Made by a program: the position numbers and the translations under genes. Shown one piece after another: positions 18,719-26,384 of a stretch of 26,384 bases of DNA. The number at the start of each line of letters is the position of its first letter. Positions within the stretch are counted from its first letter, which is position 1. Under the pieces are notes generated by a model. It saw nothing but the letters and a program-made list of their open reading frames with translations. It was not told where the DNA came from and ran no database searches. This DNA comes from Catenaria anguillulae PL171 (Eukaryota > Blastocladiomycota > Blastocladiomycetes > Blastocladiales > Catenariaceae). Where the stretch lies: the NCBI GenBank assembly GCA_002102555.1, contig MCFL01000322.1, forward strand, positions 1 through 26,384. The letters are read 5' to 3'.

Positions 18719-20394
18719 CCAAAGCGTTGTGGACTTGCCGATTCAAGTGCGGGTTAGAGACATGAGTGTATTTAATGTAGGTAGAGCCCGGTGAAGATCC
18801 TTTCGCTTGTCCTTGGTTCCTTGGTTTGCCGCTTGCCGATAGTAATCTTCAAGTTTCCAATGAATCGACTGTGCCGAACACGACAGACAGTGGATGTGCG
18901 ACTCGGAAGCATGGGACAGTAGAGAAATACGACTGCGAATATCTTGCATTCAGTCCACGATCAAGCAGCAGGCGGTTCTTCTGCGGGTTAGTCGATGATT
19001 GTCCCCAACTGTAGGGCCGGATGCGGAGGGCTTGGAAACACTGGTGTTTATCTTTTCTCAACTCTCTCGACCTTGGACAACTCTGGCCTTGCCTCACAAG
19101 TTGCGTGAGCTGTATCGATTGGCGAGTCTCATAAATCCATGTCGGGTGGATGAAAAGCGCAACAGGAAACTAGCGCATGGACGCGCATAATGGGCAGGAA
19201 ACCAATGGTGAAACGTATCCACGAACAAAAAAGAAAAAAAGCTCACACACATGGCTGAACCACTAACACCATCTCACACCATCAAGCGGCCATACTCGTC
19301 GCGATATCCACATGCACACTCAGTTACCAGACGATGCGCTAGAATATAACAACCAAATTCGCCGGGACTTGCCACCCATATCGAATCGACTGCCCCGGCA
19401 CCTTGGCGACATTTGCCCACCAACCAACAATCCGATACGGCAATACACAATGTGATTGTTCCAAACCTCAAGCTACCGCGTTATGCTGTACAAAAAGTTC
19501 GGCAGCACGCACCGCACAATCGACGTGGAGCAACCGAGATGAGATGGCAGCAACACCAGTGGACATGAAATCCGTCCGACCTGGACGGTTGTCGGCAAGC
19601 CAATTGGAGTCAATGGCACGCGTAAAGGTACGGACTTGCTGGACAGTTGACAAGGGCTTTTCAAGTGACTGATGCGCCACGTTCCACTCCCGGCGGAACT
19701 TGCTGAAGGGACGGCCACGGTGTTGAACGTTGTGGAGACGTTTTTTGGCCATTTCTTTCTAGTCCTCGTCGGGGACAACCAAATTCGGCCTTGAACTTGG
19801 AATTGTACCAGGCCCAAGTGCCAGTCGTGTTTTCGGGAACAACAAGTGTGCAAACCTGGCTTGGACGGGGTGAGACACGTAGTGGTATGCGACGAGCGCC
19901 CAATATTTACTTCTTGTCGTGTAGCGCTCAACCGGCCGTCGTGGTCCGATCAGACAAGGCAGCTTGACAGAGCGAGCCCCGGCGAGCAAAATGGGCAAGT
20001 CGGGCATGATGAAAGCCGACGTTTTGGATGGCGAAGATGACGATTGAGCCGGAGCCGGCGTGAGAAGAGTCGTCGATGGCGAAAACGAAGGTGTAGGGTG
20101 GGATTGTTCGCCTACGGTTGTTGTCAAGGTCAGCTTGGCGTGCAGCTGACAACACGGTGTAGCTGACAAGGTAAGGATTTAATCCTGATGTATCATCTTG
20201 GATGCTCCGATGCCCTGATGTTCGTCGTTGTACAAAGTGGGGGGGGGGTTCGGTTTTGGGCAAACCATCCACATGTGGTGCGTGGCCCTGGTCGACTGGC
20301 CCGCATTGGACGACGACGGCAAGCACAAAGCACTATTGATGCATGACTGTACAAGGTAAATGTGCACTCGACAAAGATACAATTATCACCCTCT
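18719..20394. other. Region with no assigned gene; fragmentary open frames on the minus strand
   Basis: The GPCR 3' UTR and the DCAF5 3' flank lie at the ends. In the middle, minus-strand frames at 20326-19928, 20169-19759 and 19752-19468 overlap or follow one another and have protein-like composition in places (for example AIDDSSHAGSGS, TGTWAWYNSKFKAEFG, RPFSKFRREWNVAHQSL), but I recognise no domain and no consistent intron signals. This may be a decayed or poorly assembled gene, or simply non-coding DNA. A run of nine G lies at about 20240-20248. Confidence 0.4.
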
Positions 20395-22136
20395 TCAGTC
20401 CTCTTCATCCTCATCCATGTCTGACCACTCTGCTTCCCCTTCACTGTCGTCCTCGTCCTCGTCGTCATCATTCCCACTACCTTCGCTGTCACTACTACTA
20501 TCACTTTCCTGACCCTCCCTCCTCCTCGCATGCGCCTTTGCCGCCTGCCTCACCACCATATCGAAATACGCCACGGTCCGCCTCTCTGCCCTGCCACCGT
20601 CATCCTCTCCCTCGCCAACGCCTTGCACCACGTCGCGAAACGCGCTCATGCACACGGCAGCCGACATGAGCGGTCTTGGCCCAGCCGCAGGTGGGCTGCC
20701 ACTTGCGCCGTGCCCAAACGCAGACACGCGGACGGAATGCTCGACGCCACACGAAAACAGGTAGGGTAAATCCGGATGCGGCAGCACGCGGTTGGGCAGC
20801 GACATGTGGCCCCACAAGATGGTGTCTGCGCTTGTCACGGTGAGGCGCGGCAATGACTCGGTTGGGCTCGGGCTCGGGCTCGGGTCGTGTGCGTAGGGCG
20901 AGAGCAAGGCTGGTGGAATGCGCCACGTGTATATGCCAAAGTCGTCGCTGCCGCATACAACATGTGTGCCTGTTGGCAGAAAAGCTGGCACTTTGTGGGT
21001 TGCAATGTTGGAGAAGCCGGAAAAGTGGAAGGCGTCAGGATGGGCTGGATCGGGTGGTGGGGTCGAGTGAGAAAATGAGGCGAGCGGGGAGGCGTGGTAT
21101 GTTGAGTAGAGATGTGGCAGGCCACTGCATGTGGATAGGCGAGGAGAGGCCAGAGGGTGAGCGAGAGGTCACCATCATAGAGAACGAATCGCGGTGAGCA
21201 AAGTACGTGCAATTGAGAGAGGGCGACGAGGTGGCGCGCGTCGGGCGAGAGGGCGAGTGACGCAATGTTATTGTCGCTGGTTTGATACTGTAAGTGTAAG
21301 GAGAAACACCATGAGTCAAAAATGGATTGAACAGCACCAGCAACAAGTGAATTCGTTGCACGCACCTCCATAACTGGCTCTGGTTCATTTCCTCGAACAA
21401 ACACTCTCCACTTCCGCTTGCCCCTGCTTTGCCCACCGTCGCCTTCACTCTCCCGTTTGCGCTTGCGACTCGATCCGCCTCCGCCGAAACACGTGCGAAA
21501 ATCAAACCTCGCCAACAATCCGCCCTCGCCACTCACGATGAACTCATTGTCGTGCAATACATCGACATGCGACACGGGCAACGTGAATTGCAAACAGCCG
21601 ACGCTCTTGGTCGCTTCGCGCACATCCCAGACCCTGACGGATCCGTCGTCGCACGCCGAGAGAAACACCCGCTCATTGAGTGTGGCGAGCCGCTGGACCA
21701 CATCGGCGTGCTCTTCGGCAAATGTGAGCGAGGGCTGGTCGCCGTGCGGGGAGTGATTGATGTCGTGGCACCGGAAGATTCCGTCTGCACCCGAGGAGAC
21801 AATCAGTGTGGGCGAGGCAAAGATGGCGTGGAACACGTTGCGAGTGGCGCCGATGAGGGGCGTGATGATCGGGTTGGTAGACGGGAGGTCGTAGACGGGC
21901 CACAGGCGCAGGTGAGTGTCGTCAGATCCGGATAGGAGCAGGCGCGAGCAAGGTGAGAGGGCGAGCGAGTTGACGCAGCCCGAATGGGCATTGAGGAGAA
22001 CCGACGAGGAGACGGAGGGTCAGGACCAATGTGTGCCTGGTTGGGCGCGGTGGTGGTCACGGTCCAGTGAGCGCGAACGCAAGAATAGTGGATATGGGGA
22101 CAGTGCTGTTGATGGTAATTCGTCAATGGATTCCAT
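20395..22136 (-). CDS. DCAF5: DCAF5-like WD40 protein, CUL4-DDB1 substrate receptor
   Basis: DCAF5 proteins recruit substrates to the CRL4 ubiquitin ligase via DDB1. Exons 22136-21366, 21287-21173, 21044-20395; introns 21365-21288 (GTGCGT..ACAG) and 21172-21045 (GTGACC..CCAG) close in phase and give about 511 codons. WD units seen: HSGCVNSLALSPCSRLLLSG then SDDTHLRLW; TLIVSSGADGIFRCHDI; LSACDDGSVRVWDVREA; VLYDAHPDAFHF; VCGSDDFGIYTWRIP; CGVEHSVRVS. The GSDDF-x2-Y-x-WRIP block, the SCGVE block and the following RTVAYFDMVVRQ match animal DCAF5 as I recall it. The C-terminus is a Ser/Asp/Glu-rich acidic tail. An insert with a basic KRKR patch lies before intron 1. Oddity: with the ATG at 22136 there is an in-frame TGA at 22022-22020, before the first WD repeat. 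A second ATG at 22153 opens another frame. The N-terminus is therefore uncertain. Confidence 0.85.
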
Positions 22137-22619
22137 TGCGTTGAGTGAGTCATTCCGGCTGTAACTTTTTGGTTGTTTGGTTCACTGTCAATATTTCTAC
22201 ACTGACGTCATCACAACCACAATGAACCACGTTTCCATGCCATGTTCACAGTTCTGGAACACTTGTTAGCTCGTCTGGACGCGTCATGCACAATCGAGAA
22301 TCGAGCAGCGGTTCCCAGCTCGATCCAACTCAGCAAGATCAAGATATGTCTCAATAGACTTGCACATCAAGGAGAGCACCCGTGATATATTTACGTGACG
22401 TTTTCACTTTCAATCGTGAATGAAATGATATGTTCTCTCCATTCATAGAGGGTACTGTACTTCTTGCTGCGCACACACACATCGTCTTCGCACTCGAAGC
22501 ATTTGCCCCGCCCGACCAAGCACTTTTTCGTTACAAGATTCATTTTCATTTACGTTCCATCCGATCCCGCCCTCCGCAAACAGCACCAGGACGCGCGTCC
22601 AACGCAACCCATCATTAAC
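22137..22619. promoter_or_regulatory. Divergent promoter region between DCAF5 and Ca2+-ATPase genes
   Basis: About 480 bases between two start codons pointing away from each other. It must contain both promoters and 5' UTRs. An upstream in-frame ATG at 22464 could add 52 residues to the ATPase but would place a Ser/His-rich, unconserved leader in front. A gatatattta stretch (about 22384-22393) is AT-rich. No specific operator recognised. Confidence 0.5.
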
Positions 22620-25600
22620 ATGACGGCCTCGCCCAGCCGCTCGCCCACGGCCCCACCTGCCGCCGCCGCCTCCTCGGCCAATGCCCAACCGACCCCACCC
22701 TTCTCGATCGCACAACAAACCCTGTCCAACCTCATTGACCACAAGGACCGCACGCTGTACGACTCGCTCGGTGGCACGCGCGGCATTGCCCGCTGCTTGC
22801 TCGTCAACCCGGCCGCGGGTCTGTGTCCGCCTGCCGACTACTCGACACACCACCGACGCGCCTCGACGATCTGGCAGCCGCCTCCAATGCACAAGGATCG
22901 TGGCTGTCGCGACTGCTCCCGTCGAGCAACAAGGAGGGAAAGCATGTCAAGCTCAAGAATGCGGCCAGCAATGAGGATGTGCCCATGGAGGTGCAGAGGA
23001 GTGCAAGAACAGGAGCAAATGCCGCCGTGTCGGGCACAGGAACGGGTCTGTCATTGGCGGCCACGGTTTCGATTGCCCAGGATGTCATTGACGAGGACGA
23101 GAGTGGCGGCGAGCCCATGCCGCAAGGTTCAACGCTTGACGCATTGGACAAGCGTGTCGAGGTGTTTGGCGAAAACAGATTGCCTGAGGTGAAATCGGCC
23201 ACGATTTTCGGTGCGATAAACCTTGTTGGTACAGAGTTTGTGCAAGCTCACTGACGCATGATTCATGATTCTCTTGGCAATTTGTATTTAGAACTCATGT
23301 GGGACGCTCTTCAAGACAAGACGCTCATCTTTTTAACGTGTGCCGCCCTCGTCTCGCTCGGCATTGGCCTCTACGAAGACTTTGGCATGCACCACGACGA
23401 CAAGGGCGAGAAAATCAAGTGGGTCGAAGGCGTCGCCATCATCATTGCCGTCACCATTGTGGTGCTTGTCGCCTCGGTCAACGACTGGCAAAAGGAACGC
23501 CAGTTTCGCGCCCTCTCAAAGCGCGCCGACGACCGCCAAGTCAAGGTTGTGCGCAATGCCCAGGTGCAGCTCATTTCCGTGTACGACTTGCTCGTGGGCG
23601 ACGTGCTGTGCCTCGAACCCGGCGACGTGATTCCCGTGGATGCCGTGCTGCTTAGCGGACATGGCGTGAAATGCGACGAGTCGGCTGCCACGGGAGAGTC
23701 GGATGCAGTCAAGAAGGCGGCAGACAAGGATGTGTTTTTGCTTTCGGGATCCAAGGTGCAAGAGGGCACGGCCGCGGACTGGTTGTGGCCGTGGGCGAGC
23801 ACTCGTTCATGGCAGAACAATGATGAGCATGCGCACTGAGGATCAAGAAACGCCGTTGCAGGTCAAACTGAACGAGCTGGCCGAGGACATTGCAAAACTC
23901 GGTGGGGCCGCGGCATTGTTGATGCTAGTTGTGTTGCTCGTCAAATATTTGATTACGACGGGTATGGCCGGCGGGTTTAATCCAAGTGGTCCCAATTGGC
24001 AGAGTGTGCCCAAGATCGTTGAGGCTGTTACTCAGGTACCGTTTCCACCACCATGTTTTCACACATACATACCGAAAGTCTGCTCATGTCACTAAAGTCA
24101 TTGGCAATGCACATGTGTCTAGATTGTCATCACAACCATCACAGTGCTGGTCGTTGCCGTCCCGGAAGGCCTCCCGCTCGCCGTCACCCTGTCGCTCGCA
24201 TTCGCCACCAAAAAGATGCTCGCCGACAACAACCTGGTTCGCGTGCTTGCGGCATGCGAAGTCATGGGCAACGCAACCACGGTGTGCTCGGATAAGACAG
24301 GCACGCTCACGCAAAACCGCATGACGGTCGTCCGCGGTATCTTTGGGCACACGGACGCAACCCACGAATCGGAAGGCCAAATGAAACACGAGGACGATGC
24401 CGGTCGACTCAAGTCTCTTGTCACGGACGACACCTTGTACGCGCTCGTCCACGAAAACATTGCCGTCAACTCGAGCGCGTTTCTCGACACGGACGCCAAA
24501 TCGGGCGCAACCTCGTTTGTTGGATCCAAGACCGAAACTGCATTGCTTGACATGCAGCGCCGCGCCGGTGTGGATTTGCGGCCGTGCGAGCAAAGTCCAA
24601 GCAGGTGCACGTGTACCCGTTTTCGTCGGCAAACAAATGGATGGGCACACTTGCTTCACCTGCCCCGAATCACTTGCGCTTGCACGTCAAGGGCGCGTCC
24701 GAGATTGTGCTTGCGCATTGCGCTTCCGTGTACGTTCCGGGCCAGGGGCCACGGCCATTGACCGGCGACAGGCTCAAACATTTCCAGCACGTGATTGATG
24801 CGTACGCCAACCAGAGCTTGCGGACGATTGCTCTGGCGTACCTCGATACCGACAGCGAGCGTGTACCGAGGGATTTGGTCACCAACATGCCACTGGTCAG
24901 CACCTCGGGTGGCGACGTGAGTATTGTCACGAGTATGGAGCTGAGCGCCGCGATTGCCGGCAGCGAAAATAACTTGCACGCTCCACCGTCTCCCAGTGGT
25001 TTTAGGCAAGGTGCCGGGCGCAGACGCTTGGTGTACCCGGTGGCTCATCGACTCCCAATGGGCTGGGTCCAAAGGCCAGGCACACGGCCACATGGTCGGG
25101 GCATCCAGATGGACCTGGTCTTGTGCTCTTGGGTATTGTCGGCATTGAAGATCCGGTCCGCCCGGGCGTTCCAGAAGCCGTTCAGCAGTGCCAGCGTGCA
25201 GGCGTGTTTGTGCGCATGGTCACGGGCGACAATGTTGCGACGGCAAGGGCGATTGCTGCGAAATGTGGCATTTACCAGCGCGGCGGGCTCGTCATGGAGG
25301 GCCGCACGTTCCGCAAGCTGCCCGTTGACGTGATGGATCGCGTGATTCCCAGGCTGCAAGTGCTTGCTCGGTCGAGTCCTACGGATAAGCAGTTGTTGGT
25401 TGAGCGGCTCAAGGCGCTCGGAGAGACGGTTGCAGTGACGGGTGATGGAACAAATGATGGGCCTGCGCTCAAGCTGGCCGATGTCGGGTTTAGTATGGGC
25501 ATTGCTGGCACCGAGGTGGCAAAGGAGGCGAGTGCGATTATCTTGATGGATGACAATTTTGCGTCCATTGTCAAGGCGCTGTTGTGGGGCCGGTCAGTCA

Positions 25601-26384
25601 ACGATTCTGTTCGCAAGTTTCTTCAGTTCCAGTTGACGGTCAATGTGACTGCCGTCGTGGTCACGTTTGTGAGTGCCGTGAGCAGCAGCGAGCAGCGCAG
25701 TGTGTTAACGGCCGTGCAGCTCTTGTGGGTCAACTTGATTATGGACTCGCTCGCGGCGTTGGCATTGGCGACCGAACCGCCGTCAAATGAGATGCTGGTA
25801 CGCCGTCTGCTTTGCGCACCGCCATGGACGACTGCCGCATGTGGACTGACACCAGGTATGCTCAACAGAATCGCTTGCCAGATAGCAAGGCCGCGCCGCT
25901 CATTTCCTACCACATGTGGAAAATGGTGATTGGCCAAGCCAGTTTCCAAATCATTGTCAATTTGCTCTCGCTCTACCTTGGCCCGCAAATATACGGCCCA
26001 AAGCCGTCAGACCGCGCGTCGTTGAATACCTTTGTGTTCAACTCGTTCATCTTTTTGCAAGTCTTCAACGAAATCAAGTACGTTTTCCCTTGTTTCACTT
26101 GATTCCCTCCTGTCTGTTGCTCATCTTCGATGCGCTACCTTTCCACAGCTGCCGCCGACTCGACAACCAGCTCAATACATTCAAGGGCATGCACCGCAAC
26201 CCGTACTTTATCTCCATCCTCATCCTGACTGTGGCACTCCAAGCCGTCATTGTCACTTTTGGTGCGTCTGCATTCCAAACTGTCCCACTGTCTGCCGGCG
26301 AATGGGTCGCATCGATCGCCATTGGCTTCCTCTCGATTCCAGTGGGTATCATTGTGCGCCTGCTGCCTGACTGGGGCTACAAGC
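22620..26384 (+). CDS. PMC1: PMC1/PMCA-type Ca2+-transporting P-type ATPase (runs off the right edge)
   Basis: P2B Ca2+ pump; in fungi these load the vacuole with Ca2+ in exchange for H+. Landmarks in order: [11 protein letters not shown] and FGENRLP (N-terminal cytosolic part), [12 protein letters not shown] (TM1 entry), TGES (actuator), [39 protein letters not shown] (TM4 Ca2+ site), [11 protein letters not shown] with the phosphorylated Asp at 24291-24293, [22 protein letters not shown] (nucleotide domain), [34 protein letters not shown], and [18 protein letters not shown] (TM6). Introns: 23211-23291, 24036-24122, 25798-25868 and 26078-26148; a likely fifth is 25011-25108. The last exon (from 26149) encodes the final helices and ends in LLPDWGYK, so little is missing. 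The frame also slips near 22810, 23770, 23812 and 24555 without usable introns; each slip is in the same direction. The start at 22620 has A at -3. Divergent from DCAF5. Confidence 0.96.

Noticed and set aside
22020-22022. The TGA in DCAF5 as a selenocysteine or recoded codon
   Set aside because: No nearby stem-loop signal was noticed, DCAF5 family members are not selenoproteins, and other genes in this window use TGA as a normal stop. A missing base or a different 5' exon is simpler.
22800-24560. Programmed -1 ribosomal frameshifting in the Ca2+-ATPase
   Set aside because: The sites lack a classic slippery heptamer and several independent events in one gene would be needed; single-base loss in the assembly explains them better.

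Overview
The window is nuclear DNA of a eukaryote, most likely an early-diverging (zoosporic-type) fungus or close relative. The evidence is fairly GC-rich DNA, short GT-AG introns of about 65-90 bases, a fungal-style vacuolar Ca2+-ATPase, a mitochondrial ribosomal protein gene, a Thr/Ser/Cys-repeat secreted protein of fungal wall type, and a class A (rhodopsin-like) GPCR and an SZT2 homologue, both absent from ordinary yeasts. The exact lineage is an inference; I see no rRNA, tRNA, CRISPR or mobile element.

Layout from left to right. 1-5078 (minus): the N-terminal part of an SZT2-like protein, the large subunit of the KICSTOR nutrient-sensing complex, running off the left edge. 5586-6383 (minus): mitochondrial ribosomal protein uL22m. 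6704-8215 (plus): an unrecognised 503-residue protein with an N-terminal cysteine cluster, divergent from uL22m. 8216-11690: about 3.5 kb with no convincing gene, holding GT, GA and GAGCGA microsatellites. 11691-12950 (minus): a secreted repeat protein with six perfect-length 15-residue TPC repeats and DYGYG repeats. 14292-16142 (plus): a 616-residue mostly disordered protein carrying the same roughly 48-residue module twice. 16833-18718 (plus): a nine-exon class A GPCR that I could close in phase across all eight introns. 18719-20394: no assigned gene. 20395-22136 (minus): a WD40 protein of the DCAF5 family (CUL4-DDB1 substrate receptor). 22620-26384 (plus): a PMC1/PMCA-type Ca2+-ATPase running off the right edge, divergent from DCAF5.

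The genes do not form one pathway. Three themes recur: nutrient and Ca2+ homeostasis (SZT2, Ca2+-ATPase), surface and signalling (repeat protein, GPCR), and protein turnover (DCAF5). The most novel items are the duplicated module in the 616-residue protein, the TPC/DYGYG repeat protein and the GPCR. Several conserved genes (SZT2, DCAF5, Ca2+-ATPase) show reading-frame changes. Some are explained by introns, but others look like single missing bases, always in the same direction, which suggests assembly errors more than gene decay.
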